This document shows, piece after piece, positions 7,949-16,400 of a stretch of 64,000 nt of DNA. The first letter of the stretch is position 1. Each line of letters starts with the position of its first letter. The position numbers were made by a program, and so were the translations under genes. The notes below the pieces were generated by a model. The model made no database searches. It worked only from the letters and a program-made list of their open reading frames with translations, and had not been told where the DNA came from. This DNA comes from an uncultured Bacilli bacterium (GTDB lineage Bacteria > Bacillota_I > Bacilli_A > RF39 > UBA660), in NCBI GenBank assembly GCA_910586195.1, contig CAJUHO010000002.1, forward strand, positions 1 through 64,000, written 5' to 3'.

Positions 7949-9256
7949 ATGGAAATTGTGGGATTAACAGAGGAAAATATTAAAAAGATTTCTGATGTAA
8001 AAAAAGAAGACGCTAATGTGTTGGAATTTCGTCTTCAAAGTTTTCAAAATTTTAAGAAAATAAAGTTGCCTGATTTTGGGCCTTCCCTACATTTTGATTT
8101 TTCTAATATTATTTATTATAAATCTAGTGATGATGTGATTCGTGATAATTGGAACCAGGTATTAAGACCAATTGTAGATGAATTAGATGATTTAGGGGTT
8201 ATTGAAAGCGAAAAACACTTAGATGGCATGGGTGTGCAATATGAAAGTGAAGTTATTTATCATAATATGTTAGCAGAACTTAAAAATAAAAATGTAATCT
8301 TCACCTCGATTGAGGATGCTATGAAAAGTTATCCTGATATTGTAAATCGTTATTTTGGTAAAATTGTTTCTAATAATGAAAATAAGTTTTCTGCTTTAAA
8401 TGGTGCTGTATTTAGTGGAGGAAGCTTTATTTATATTCCCCCTCATACGACACTAGATAGACCACTTCAGAGTTATTTTCGTATAAATAGTAAGAATATG
8501 GGACAGTTTGAAAGAACTTTGATTATAGTGGATGATGATAGTAGTTTGCACTATATTGAAGGATGTACTGCGCCAACTTATAGTGAGTCTTCTCTTCATG
8601 CTGCAGTAGTTGAAATTTATGTTGGAAAGGGAAGTAAATGCCGTTATTCTACTATTCAGAATTGGGCTCCTAATGTTTATAATTTAGTAACAAAGCGTGC
8701 TTTGGTAGATACAGATGGAGTGATGGAATGGATTGATGGCAATATTGGTTCTTTTAAGACTATGAAGTATCCCTGCTGTATCTTACAAGGCGATAGATCA
8801 GAGGGAACATGTATTACAATTAGTGTAGCTTCCTCTAATCAGGAGCAAGATAGTGGTGCTAGAATGATTCATTTAGGCAAGAATACGAAAAGTAATATTA
8901 TTTCTAAGAGTATTGCACAAAATGGAGGAAATGCTACTTATCGTGGAAAAGTTGCTATTAAAAAAAATGCTTCAAATAGTGGATCTTTAATAAAGTGTGA
9001 TACACTTATTTTGGATGAGAAGTCAAAAAGTGATACGATTGTAAATAACAGCTGTCATAATAAAAGTAGTAATATTGAACATGAGGCTACCGTTTCTAAA
9101 ATTAGTGAAGATAACCTTTTTTACTTGATGAGTCGTGGTATTGCAAAGGAAAAGGCAATAGAACTTATCGTATTAGGATTTTTAGAGAAATTTCGGGAAG
9201 AATTGCCAATGGAATATGCAGTTGAACTAAATCAATTAATAAAAAGAAATTTATGA
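7949..9256 (+). CDS. sufB: SufB, Fe-S cluster scaffold subunit
   Basis: This 435-aa protein carries the SufB hallmarks in order: YIPPHTTLDRPLQSYF, GQFERTLIIVDDDSSLHYIEGCTAP, STIQNWAPNVYNLVTKRA, MEWIDGNIGSFKTMKYP and, at the end, HEATVSKISEDNLFYLMSRGI and ELPMEYAVELNQLI. In the usually conserved SDTIPYNEI region it reads SDTIVNNSCHN, giving a Cys close to the SufB-SufD interface where the nascent cluster is built. Length is slightly below the usual 465. AGGAGAAATT precedes ATG. It closes the operon and a terminator overlaps its stop. Confidence 0.96.
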   Translation: MEIVGLTEENIKKISDVKKEDANVLEFRLQSFQNFKKIKLPDFGPSLHFDFSNIIYYKSSDDVIRDNWNQVLRPIVDELDDLGVIESEKHLDGMGVQYESEVIYHNMLAELKNKNVIFTSIEDAMKSYPDIVNRYFGKIVSNNENKFSALNGAVFSGGSFIYIPPHTTLDRPLQSYFRINSKNMGQFERTLIIVDDDSSLHYIEGCTAPTYSESSLHAAVVEIYVGKGSKCRYSTIQNWAPNVYNLVTKRALVDTDGVMEWIDGNIGSFKTMKYPCCILQGDRSEGTCITISVASSNQEQDSGARMIHLGKNTKSNIISKSIAQNGGNATYRGKVAIKKNASNSGSLIKCDTLILDEKSKSDTIVNNSCHNKSSNIEHEATVSKISEDNLFYLMSRGIAKEKAIELIVLGFLEKFREELPMEYAVELNQLIKRNL

Positions 9257-9287
9257 AACTTATCTTTTGTTTATGGATAAGTTTTTT
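9256..9287 (+). terminator. Terminator of the suf operon
   Basis: The 9-bp stem AAACTTATC / GATAAGTTT (9256-9264, 9276-9284) is followed by a T-run, immediately at the sufB stop codon. Confidence 0.85.
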
Positions 9288-9407
9288 GTTTGTATGTTTT
9301 TATAAATACTTTTAGGAAATTGAAGTCCTTTTTTCTATTGTTTTATGATTTCTACGATTTGTTAAATTTTTCTTTTGCCATTATGATGGACAAGAAAGGA
9401 GGAGATT

Positions 9408-9734
9408 ATGCTTAATCAGATAGTATTAGTAGGCAGATTGGTGCGAGATTTTGAAGTTCATTTAACTGATAAAAACAAAAAAGTTGCAACTATTACATTA
9501 GCCGTACCTCGAAGTTTTAAAAATTTAGAAGGTGTTTATGAAACTGATTTTATTGATTGCACTTTATGGGATACTATAGCACTTAATACAAAAGAGTATT
9601 GTCAAAAAGGTGATATTCTAGGACTTAGAGGTAGAATACAATCACGGACAATAGAGACAGATGATAAGAAGCAGACTCAGTTAGAAATTGTTGGTGAAAA
9701 AGTTACCTTTTTATCATCGAAATCTAAAACATAA
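9408..9734 (+). CDS. ssb: Single-stranded DNA-binding protein, short form
   Basis: This 108-aa protein is a single OB-fold of the SSB family. It begins MLNQIVLVGRLVRDFEV, has the strand ATITLAVPRSF, the DFIDCTLWD core and the GDILGLRGRIQSR strand. It lacks the disordered acidic C-terminal tail (DDDIPF type) that recruits repair proteins, so it is likely an accessory SSB and not the replication SSB encoded beside rpsF/rpsR. AAGGAGGAGATT precedes ATG. It is followed by an Xre regulator 84 bases later. Confidence 0.85.
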   Translation: MLNQIVLVGRLVRDFEVHLTDKNKKVATITLAVPRSFKNLEGVYETDFIDCTLWDTIALNTKEYCQKGDILGLRGRIQSRTIETDDKKQTQLEIVGEKVTFLSSKSKT

Positions 9735-9818
9735 AAGTTTCTAATTAGTTAACTTTAAACAAATTGACTTTTAGTATCTTTATAATGGAATTTGCCAGAC
9801 TATTATAGAGGTGATGCT

Positions 9819-10169
9819 GTGTTAGGTCAAAGAATCAAAGCTTTACGCAAAGAGCGTGGGCTAACGCAACAACAATTAGGTGATATGATAAATGTAACAA
9901 AAGTTAGTATTTGTTGTTACGAAAATGGAACTAGAACTCCAACATTACAAACATTAATCGATTTAGGAAGAGTTTTTGGAGTGGATTTAAATTATTTTCT
10001 GGGAATTGATACATATGCAGTTTCAGAAGATAAGGCACCTTATCAAATACCTATGTCTAACGAAGAAGTTGAATTTATTATGGAGATTAGAAGAAATAAT
10101 CGTCTATATAAAAGATTAATTGAGAATCCTAAGAGACTGATTCAGTTAATGAATAATGAAATAAAATAA
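9819..10169 (+). CDS. Xre-family helix-turn-helix regulator
   Basis: This is a protein of about 116 aa. Residues 2-56 are a Cro/C1-type HTH: LGQRIKALRKERGLTQQQLG, then VTKVSICCYENGTRTP and the end of helix 5. The rest is a short helical tail (SNEEVEFIMEIRRNNRLYKR) that may dimerise. The GTG at 9819 is chosen because AGAGGTGAT sits three bases before it; a TTG nine codons upstream lies at a TATAAT box and would lack a leader. The target is unknown. Promoter quality is uncertain because TTGACT and TATAAT upstream are only 11 bases apart. Confidence 0.85.
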   Translation: MLGQRIKALRKERGLTQQQLGDMINVTKVSICCYENGTRTPTLQTLIDLGRVFGVDLNYFLGIDTYAVSEDKAPYQIPMSNEEVEFIMEIRRNNRLYKRLIENPKRLIQLMNNEIK

Positions 10170-10206
10170 GATGAAGAAAGTGTATGCTTGTCATTCATCT
10201 TTTCTT
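10168..10206 (+). terminator. Terminator after the Xre gene
   Basis: The stem AAGATGAA / TTCATCTT (10168-10175, 10194-10201) is followed by TTTCTTTT. It overlaps the regulator stop codon. Confidence 0.7.
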
Positions 10207-10233
10207 TTATTATAATTTACTTGGAGGATAGAT

Positions 10234-11460
10234 ATGATAAAGGATATTATTCAGAAAAAAAGATTGGGTTATGCATTAGAGGAAAGCGAGATAAAAGAGG
10301 CTTTTTTGGGTTATTTAGAAGGAAGTGTTGCTGATTATCAGATGTCAGCATTATTAATGGCTATTTGTATTAATGGGATGACTGATGAGGAGATTTTTGT
10401 TTTAACGGATTTATTTTTAAATAGTGGAGATGTTCTAGATTTTTCCCATATTCCTGGAATAAAAGTAGATAAGCATTCTACGGGCGGTGTTGGGGATAAG
10501 ACAACATTAATTGTAGTACCAATTGTGGCGTCCCTTTCAGTTCCTGTTATAAAAATGAGTGGTAGGGCTCTTGGTTATACTGGTGGGACTGTTGATAAAT
10601 TAGAATCTATTCCGGGTTATCAAACAGAACTTTCTGCTGATAAAATAAAAAAACAAGTATTAGAGGTTGGGGCAGTAATGATGGGTCAGACTGCTAAGTT
10701 ATGTCCATTAGATAAGAAAATTTATGCTCTACGTGATGTTACAGGGACGACAGACTCTATTGCTTTAATTGCAGCATCTATTATGAGTAAAAAATTGGCA
10801 GGTGGTGCTGATAAGATTTTGATTGATGTTAAGGTTGGAAAAGGTGCTTTTATGAAAACAGAAAAGGAGGCACAATTGCTTGCTGATTTGATGATTAAAA
10901 TTGGAAAAAAGTATGGACGAGAAACAAGAGTGATGATTTCCAATATGGATAGGCCTTTGGGAAGAGCAGTGGGAAATGCTTTAGAAGTAAAAGAGGCACT
11001 GGATGTACTGCAAGGAAAACAACAGGGTAGTCTTCGTACCTTATGTGTAGAACTTGCTACTTCTATGGTTAGCATGGGAAGACAAATACCAATGGATGAT
11101 GCAAAAGTATTGGTAGAGGAGAGTATTGATTCGCTAAAAGCCTATCATAAGTTGCTAGAAATTATTAAGTATCAAGAAGGAGATATCTCGGGTCTTGCTA
11201 TTAGTAAAAATGTAGTTTCTATTACTTCTTTGAAATCAGGAATTGTTCAGGATATAGATGCAAAAGAAGTTGCCCATCTTGCATTTTCACTTGGAGCAGG
11301 GAGAATTACAAAAGAGGAGAAGGTTGATTTAAGCACTGGGGTATATATTAATGTCGAAATCGGGCAAAAGGTAGAAGAGGGGGATATACTTTGTTATCTT
11401 TATACTAAGGAAAATATGACTCCTAGTTGCGATATTACAAAAATTTTTGAAATTAGTTAA
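10234..11460 (+). CDS. pdp: Pyrimidine-nucleoside phosphorylase
   Basis: This 408-aa enzyme splits thymidine, deoxyuridine or uridine with phosphate into base and (deoxy)ribose-1-phosphate for salvage. The phosphate-binding signature KHSTGGVGDKTTL is present, as is SGRALGYTGGTVDKLESIPG, the family pattern of thymidine/pyrimidine phosphorylases. A C-terminal lipoyl-like domain (about 335-408) is kept. Bacillus Pdp is about 433 aa, so it is slightly short at the C-terminus. CTTGGAGGATAG precedes the ATG. It is likely monocistronic. Confidence 0.93.
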   Translation: MIKDIIQKKRLGYALEESEIKEAFLGYLEGSVADYQMSALLMAICINGMTDEEIFVLTDLFLNSGDVLDFSHIPGIKVDKHSTGGVGDKTTLIVVPIVASLSVPVIKMSGRALGYTGGTVDKLESIPGYQTELSADKIKKQVLEVGAVMMGQTAKLCPLDKKIYALRDVTGTTDSIALIAASIMSKKLAGGADKILIDVKVGKGAFMKTEKEAQLLADLMIKIGKKYGRETRVMISNMDRPLGRAVGNALEVKEALDVLQGKQQGSLRTLCVELATSMVSMGRQIPMDDAKVLVEESIDSLKAYHKLLEIIKYQEGDISGLAISKNVVSITSLKSGIVQDIDAKEVAHLAFSLGAGRITKEEKVDLSTGVYINVEIGQKVEEGDILCYLYTKENMTPSCDITKIFEIS

Positions 11461-11466
11461 AAAATA

Positions 11467-11495
11467 TTCGACAAATAAGATATTTATGATATAAT
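11467..11495 (+). promoter_or_regulatory. Sigma-A promoter overlapped by a perfect Spo0A box
   Basis: The promoter is TTCGAC (11467-11472), a 17-base spacer and TATAAT (11490-11495). TTCGACA at 11467-11473 is the exact complement of the 0A box TGTCGAA and covers the -35. Spo0A~P bound there could either repress or, as at some class II promoters, recruit sigma-A. It serves the adhesin-sortase operon. Confidence 0.6.
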
Positions 11496-11529
11496 AAACT
11501 CGTATATAAGAAATGTGAGGTTTATAATT

Positions 11530-12966
11530 ATGCTAGGAAATAAGAAAATATGGAAAAAAAATATGAGCCCAATGACTATAGCAACTTTTTTATTTGCAAC
11601 ATCTGTAATGTTTTTTATAGGTGTCGTTGGTTGGGCTTATGTTGGAAAGTCATATGCAGTAGGGGCTTCGGCATTACCCAATTCATTAACAGTTCATATT
11701 GATGGAACTTGGGGCGGAACTGTTGCAGAGGATGAAGGTCTTCAATATATTCCACAGGTTGTTTTATTATCAGATTTTTATGGAGTAGATAGTAATGGTA
11801 CTAGATATGAGCTTTATTGTTTGGAACATAATAAAGGAATGCCATCTGGTGGTACTTATACAAAAGATGGAGATTTAACAACGACATTTACGGATAAGGG
11901 TATTACCTATATTGTTAGTAATTCTTATCCTAATAGTTCTTCTTTTATGAGTAATTATAGCTCAAACGAGAAAAAGTATGTTACACAGTTTGCTATTTGG
12001 TATTATCAAGATTTAGTAAAGGGTGTTGCTCCTTCTACTGATGGTGAACTTTCTGCTACTATTAAGCAACAAATTCTTGCTAATAGTAAATATGGTTCTT
12101 TAATCGTTGATTTAGCAAATAGAGCAGTTGAAGCTAATAAATTAAATACACCTGCTGATTCCTTAGGTGTAGATCAAAGTTCTGTTACTTATGGTATTTC
12201 TAGTGATGGAAAATATTTTGAATCTAATTATATTTCAGTTGTTGGAAGTAATGATTTATTTAGAACATATGCTGTAACACTTACCGATAATACAAGTAGT
12301 GCTACTCTTGTAGATGAAGCAGGAGCAGAAGTTCCAAGTGGTAGTGTATTTAGAGCAGGTAGTAAATTTAAAATTCGTGTACCTTTAAATAACTTAAAAG
12401 AACTTAATAAGATTAATATAAAAGCAAATATTACAGGTACATTTGAACATCAACAAGTATTTGCTTATCGTCATTCTAATACTGGTGCTCAAACAGCCTT
12501 AGTAGCAGCATTTGATACAGATAATCAAAATACAGATTTAGCATTAGAGTTTAATATCCCAACTGGAAAAGTACAAATTAGTAAACAAGATATTACAAAT
12601 TCCAAAGAAGTTGCAGGTGCAACATTAGTAATTACAGATTGTAATGGTGTAGAAATTGCTAAATGGGTGTCAACTACAGAACCTCACTATATTGAAGCTT
12701 TACCTATTACAACAGATAATTGTAAGTACAAATTGACAGAAACAATTGCACCAAGTGGATATGAAATTAATACAGAAAGTATTGAATTTGAAGTAAAAGC
12801 TGATGGTTCGGTTACTAAAGTAGTAATGAAAGATACCCCACTTACTCCAACACCAGAAACAGGAATGAATATTCCAACAATTCTATATATAGCTGGTGGA
12901 TTCTTACTAATCTGTGGTATAGCAATCATTTATGAAAGTGTTAAACCAAAAAAAGAGAATTATTAA
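11530..12966 (+). CDS. Sortase-anchored thioester-domain / SpaA-type surface adhesin
   Basis: This 478-aa surface protein has several layers. A signal segment lies at about residues 15-45. A thioester domain follows, with Cys97 (ELYCLEH) and Gln153 (VTQFAIW), the pair that forms the internal Cys-Gln thioester in TED adhesins. A beta-rich middle leads to a SpaA-like domain (about 345-435) with Lys in QISKQDIT and Glu in KLTETIAPSGYE positioned for an isopeptide bond. The anchor is PTPETG (440-445), a hydrophobic helix and a KPKK tail. Such proteins bind host surfaces covalently. The start with GAGG nine bases upstream is preferred over the GTG at 11515. The sortase gene overlaps its 3' end. 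Confidence 0.88.
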   Translation: MLGNKKIWKKNMSPMTIATFLFATSVMFFIGVVGWAYVGKSYAVGASALPNSLTVHIDGTWGGTVAEDEGLQYIPQVVLLSDFYGVDSNGTRYELYCLEHNKGMPSGGTYTKDGDLTTTFTDKGITYIVSNSYPNSSSFMSNYSSNEKKYVTQFAIWYYQDLVKGVAPSTDGELSATIKQQILANSKYGSLIVDLANRAVEANKLNTPADSLGVDQSSVTYGISSDGKYFESNYISVVGSNDLFRTYAVTLTDNTSSATLVDEAGAEVPSGSVFRAGSKFKIRVPLNNLKELNKINIKANITGTFEHQQVFAYRHSNTGAQTALVAAFDTDNQNTDLALEFNIPTGKVQISKQDITNSKEVAGATLVITDCNGVEIAKWVSTTEPHYIEALPITTDNCKYKLTETIAPSGYEINTESIEFEVKADGSVTKVVMKDTPLTPTPETGMNIPTILYIAGGFLLICGIAIIYESVKPKKENY

Positions 12967-13624
12967 AGTAAGGAAGAGTCAACTACTACTGTTTGGCTCT
13001 TTCCTTGTATTTATTGGGGTAGTGTGTTTATCTTGGAATCATTTATTATTATTAAAAGAACAGGTTTTTGAAGATGTTCGTTTGAAGTTATTTGAGGGTG
13101 GTTTTGAGGGTACTAGTGAAGAAATTGTAACACCTAATGTTGAAAATATAGAAGGAGAGGTTCCGCCAGCACCTAGTGGTGGTGGGTCTACTTCCTCGCA
13201 GACGAAGCCTAATCATAGTTTTAGTTATAATTATATTGGATATTTGGAAATTCCGAAGATTAGGTTAAAAAAAGGATTTGTGGCAAAAGAATCAAAGTAT
13301 AACAACATTAGCTATAATGTTACAGTATCAGAACAGGCAAATTATCCAGATGAGGAAAAAGGAAATTTCATTTTAATGGCTCATTCTGGAGATTCTTATA
13401 TTTCTTATTTTGCTTATTTATATCGATTGCAACTTGGTGACATTGCGAAAGTAACCTATAATAATCAGCAATATAAGTATCGATTGGTAAAGATTGAGGA
13501 ACAACCTAAAGTAGGTGTTGTTGCAATTCACAGAGATAATTATAATGTAAGAGCTTTAACCCTTATTACTTGTACTAAAGATAACGATTATACACAAACA
13601 ATTTATATTTTTGAATTAGTATAA
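12932..13624 (+). CDS. Sortase for the adjacent adhesin
   Basis: This 230-aa membrane protein has a signal anchor at about residues 17-40, a Ser/Gly/Pro linker (70-95) and a sortase barrel from about 100. Catalytic His151 (LMAHSGD) and Cys214 (TLITCTKD) are clear. The Arg usually found eight to ten residues after the Cys is not seen; YTQTIYIFE has Gln222 near that place. It most resembles class D/E-like sortases but I cannot assign a class. The gene begins 35 bases inside the adhesin gene with no good ribosome site, suggesting coupled translation. Its natural substrate should be the PTPETG protein. Confidence 0.85.
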   Translation: MKVLNQKKRIIKVRKSQLLLFGSFLVFIGVVCLSWNHLLLLKEQVFEDVRLKLFEGGFEGTSEEIVTPNVENIEGEVPPAPSGGGSTSSQTKPNHSFSYNYIGYLEIPKIRLKKGFVAKESKYNNISYNVTVSEQANYPDEEKGNFILMAHSGDSYISYFAYLYRLQLGDIAKVTYNNQQYKYRLVKIEEQPKVGVVAIHRDNYNVRALTLITCTKDNDYTQTIYIFELV

Positions 13625-13636
13625 GAGGTGATGGGA

Positions 13637-14227
13637 ATGAATTTAAATATAATGGAAAAAATTCTAGTTGTTTTTAATTCGTTTTTTTCATCTTTTATGT
13701 CTATAGAGATTTTATTAATTGGTTTTTTGTTATTTATATTTTTAATTTTAAATGCTAAAAAAAATGTAAAATTAGTTAAAATATTTCTTACTTTTATTTA
13801 TCTAGTATTTTTTACTTTCATTTGTATTTATTATCAGGATTATGTTGTTCAAAGTGTTGATGGTCTTTTAAAATATATTATGAAATATATTTATTTTCCA
13901 TCCTTAGCAATGTATTTTATTTTAATGGTCTTTGTAACCTTGGGGATGATTTATACAATGTTTAGTATAAGAATTTCTTCTTTTTTGAGATATTTGAATA
14001 TATGTATTTTTAGTTTATTACATATTTTATATTTTCAAGTTATTGGTCTTGTTGTACAGAATAAAATATATTTTACAACTGATGTGGAAATTTATAAAAA
14101 TGAAACTATCTTATCTCTGGTACAAATTAGTAATTTATTGTTATTTATATGGATTTTGATTATGATGTTTTATCAGATTTATCAGTATTTAAGAAGAAAA
14201 TTTGATGAACGAAAAGAAATTACTTAA
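13637..14227 (+). CDS. Polytopic membrane protein of the adhesin-sortase operon
   Basis: I do not recognise this protein of about 196 aa. It has roughly five hydrophobic helices (about residues 10-35, 40-60, 82-103, 112-137 and 155-180), a short extracytoplasmic stretch between helices 4 and 5 and a basic C-terminus. AGAGGTGA lies five bases before the chosen ATG; ATG at 13631 overlaps that site. The sortase stops 12 bases upstream, so it is the third gene of the operon. A role in presenting or processing the adhesin is a guess from position. Confidence 0.65.
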   Translation: MNLNIMEKILVVFNSFFSSFMSIEILLIGFLLFIFLILNAKKNVKLVKIFLTFIYLVFFTFICIYYQDYVVQSVDGLLKYIMKYIYFPSLAMYFILMVFVTLGMIYTMFSIRISSFLRYLNICIFSLLHILYFQVIGLVVQNKIYFTTDVEIYKNETILSLVQISNLLLFIWILIMMFYQIYQYLRRKFDERKEIT

Positions 14228-15049
14228 TTATAAGTTCATAGCACAGTATTCGTCAAAAGTAATATTGTGCTTTTTTATATAAGTAGCGATTTCTTTGCCA
14301 ACATAACGATAATGCCACGCCTCAGAAGTATATCCTGTAATAAATTCTTTATGTTCTGGGTAACGTAAAATGAAACCAAATTGGTGTGCATTTTCTTTTA
14401 ACCATAAAAATTCTTTTGTTTCTCCAAAACGTTCGTATGGAAGGGCCTCATTATCTATATCAATAACAAGTCCTGTTTGATGTTCGGAGTATCCTGGACG
14501 TGCAGAGTACTTATCTGCTTCTTTTTTTCCATCTATTTGGCTATATTTGTCATATAACTTTTGTTGATAATCAAAACTTCTATAGCTTGATATAACCCGT
14601 ATTGTTAGATTATTTTTCTTCATTTCTTCTGCCATTTTTCGATAATGGTTGGCAGCTTCTTTTACTAAATGCATTCCAGGTTTACTATAGCCTTCATAAA
14701 CTTCAACTAAATTTGGTGGAATATAATTTTTTTCTAAATAGTGATATTTATTTACAAGAACTTTGTTAGTGTATAAGTTAGGTGCAATTGTTGTACTTTG
14801 ATAGTAATCTTTATCTAGGCCAATATTTACGTGAATAATTACAGATTTTAATGGAAGAGATTTTTTTTGTTGATGATATTTTATGTAACGATTTGTATAG
14901 CTTTTGTTAAAATAGGGAACTTTTTTATCGATATGGTTTAAAGTTTCTAATTTATTTTCCTTAACTTCATCCTTTTTTGTAATTAAAAATATAAATATGG
15001 ATATCGAAATTAAAGTAATAATAGATATGTATATTATAATGTTTTTCAT
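14228..15049 (-). CDS. VanY-type D-alanyl-D-alanine carboxypeptidase (peptidase M15B)
   Basis: This 273-aa membrane-anchored zinc peptidase trims the terminal D-Ala of peptidoglycan stems. One N-terminal helix (3-23) anchors it outside. The M15B motifs are SSYRSFDYQQKLYD, SEHQTGLVIDID (zinc ligands His and Asp) and EAWHYRYVG (third zinc ligand His). GGTGAT precedes the ATG on the minus strand. It is divergent from dacF, another carboxypeptidase, with only 86 bases between, so the two may share control in wall or cortex remodelling. Confidence 0.9.
   Translation of the reverse strand: MKNIIIYISIITLISISIFIFLITKKDEVKENKLETLNHIDKKVPYFNKSYTNRYIKYHQQKKSLPLKSVIIHVNIGLDKDYYQSTTIAPNLYTNKVLVNKYHYLEKNYIPPNLVEVYEGYSKPGMHLVKEAANHYRKMAEEMKKNNLTIRVISSYRSFDYQQKLYDKYSQIDGKKEADKYSARPGYSEHQTGLVIDIDNEALPYERFGETKEFLWLKENAHQFGFILRYPEHKEFITGYTSEAWHYRYVGKEIATYIKKHNITFDEYCAMNL
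14241..14276 (+). terminator. Terminator of the adhesin-sortase operon
   Basis: The stem GCACAGTATT / AATATTGTGC (14241-14250, 14261-14270) is followed by TTTTTT. It lies inside the 3' end of the convergent vanY-like gene. Confidence 0.8.
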
Positions 15050-15135
15050 GGGATCACCTATTACAATATATAATTGTTTGCACTCTTTTAGAATAGTTTT
15101 GCACTTTTTGTCATAAAAAGTTATAGGAGGTTGTT

Positions 15136-16281
15136 ATGAAGAAGTTATTAGTAGTAGGTATATTTGCGGTATTTATATTTCCATTTGCAGTAGAGGCTGA
15201 AGATTTAATTCCTAATGCTGCTAGTGGATTGTTGATGGAAGAGTCTACAGGTACTATTATATTTGAAAAGGAAAAAGATAAACAGGTGCCAGTAGCTTCT
15301 ATGACTAAAATGGTTGCACAAATTATTATATTGGAAAATATTGAATCTGGAAAAATTAAGTGGGATGACGTTATTGAGGTTAGTAAGAATGCAGCAGAAA
15401 TGGGTGGCTCACAGATTTATTTAGAGCCAGGTGAAAAAATGACTATTAAGGATCTTTTTAAGGGAATTTCGATGGCAAGTGCTAATGATGCTACTGTACA
15501 GATGGCAGAAGTCATTGGTGGTAGTGAAGCTAACTTTGTTAAAATGATGAATCAAAAGGTAAAGGATTTAGGACTTCAAAATACACACTTTCAGAATTGT
15601 ACTGGACTAGATGAGGAAAATCATTATTCTAGTGCTTATGATATGGCACTTATTGCACGTGAACTTTTGAGACATGAAGAGATTTTGAATTTTTCTTCTG
15701 TATATGAGGATTACTTAAGGCAGAATACAGAAAATAAGTTTTGGCTTGTAAATACAAATAAATTAGTTCGCTTTTATGAAGGTGCTGATGGTCTAAAAAC
15801 GGGACATACTGATGCCGCTAAATATTGTTTAGCAGCGACAGCGAAAAAAAATGATATGCGCTTAATTGCGATTGTTTTAGGAGAGGAAGCATCGAAAGTA
15901 AGAAATGCTGAGACGATTTCGCTTTTGGATTATGGATTTAATACTGTTAAAGTACAAAGAATTAAGAAAAAGGGAGAAAAGGTCGAAGAGATTGAAATTG
16001 ATAAAGCTTCTAAGAAAAAAATTACATTAGTGCCATCATATGATGTTTCTATACTTCAAAAAAAAGGAGAAAAGGCTAAAAAATATGTCGTAGAAACAAA
16101 GGTAGAAGAACCTACTTTGCCTATAAAGAAGAACCAAAAATTAGGTGATATTGTTGTGAAGGATGGAAATAAGGAAGTAGCGAGAGGAGATTTAATATCT
16201 ACCACTAATGTGGATAAATTGAGCTACTTTAGATTGATATGCAACACTTTAAAAAAGGCTATAACAGGAGATATTAATTAA
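15136..16281 (+). CDS. dacF: DacF-type D-alanyl-D-alanine carboxypeptidase
   Basis: This 381-aa serine penicillin-binding protein (peptidase S11) has a signal peptide (1-21) and the active-site triad Ser55-x-x-Lys58 (ASMTKM), Ser115-Ala-Asn117 and Lys221-Thr-Gly223 (LKTGHT). A beta-rich C-terminal domain and a final amphipathic helix near LSYFRLICNTLKKAI should hold it to the membrane. In Bacillus, dacF heads the spoIIA locus and regulates cortex cross-linking, and the same order is kept here. ATAGGAGGTTGTT precedes ATG. A possible weak forespore promoter (AGAATA, 16 bases, CATAAAA) lies about 20-45 bases upstream. Confidence 0.92.
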   Translation: MKKLLVVGIFAVFIFPFAVEAEDLIPNAASGLLMEESTGTIIFEKEKDKQVPVASMTKMVAQIIILENIESGKIKWDDVIEVSKNAAEMGGSQIYLEPGEKMTIKDLFKGISMASANDATVQMAEVIGGSEANFVKMMNQKVKDLGLQNTHFQNCTGLDEENHYSSAYDMALIARELLRHEEILNFSSVYEDYLRQNTENKFWLVNTNKLVRFYEGADGLKTGHTDAAKYCLAATAKKNDMRLIAIVLGEEASKVRNAETISLLDYGFNTVKVQRIKKKGEKVEEIEIDKASKKKITLVPSYDVSILQKKGEKAKKYVVETKVEEPTLPIKKNQKLGDIVVKDGNKEVARGDLISTTNVDKLSYFRLICNTLKKAITGDIN

Positions 16282-16306
16282 TTATCTTCTTTTTTTTATA
16301 ACATAG

Positions 16307-16349
16307 TGTCATAATTTGTCGACGGAATTTTTTGTCATGTTTTGTCGAA
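16307..16349 (+). promoter_or_regulatory. Four phased Spo0A boxes upstream of spoIIAA
   Basis: Head-to-tail 0A-box-like heptamers start at 16307 (TGTCATA), 16317 (TGTCGAC), 16333 (TGTCATG) and 16343 (TGTCGAA, perfect). The spacing is 10, 16 and 10 bases, so they form two pairs each offset by one helical turn, as Spo0A dimers bind. The spoIIAA start lies 52 bases past the last box. A core promoter between is not obvious; no convincing sigma-H or sigma-A match was found. Confidence 0.65.
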
Positions 16350-16400
16350 ATGAAAGACAGGTTGATAATTTTGATTTATAGTGTATGTGAGGTGACAAGT

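Noticed and set aside
9764..9786. TTGACT ... TATAAT as a sigma-A promoter for the Xre gene
   Set aside because: The spacer is 11 bases, too short; only the -10 may be functional.
15061..15135. TTGCAC repeated before dacF as promoter elements
   Set aside because: The possible -10 after the second copy would overlap the ribosome site, and the first copy has no -10 at 16-18 bases.
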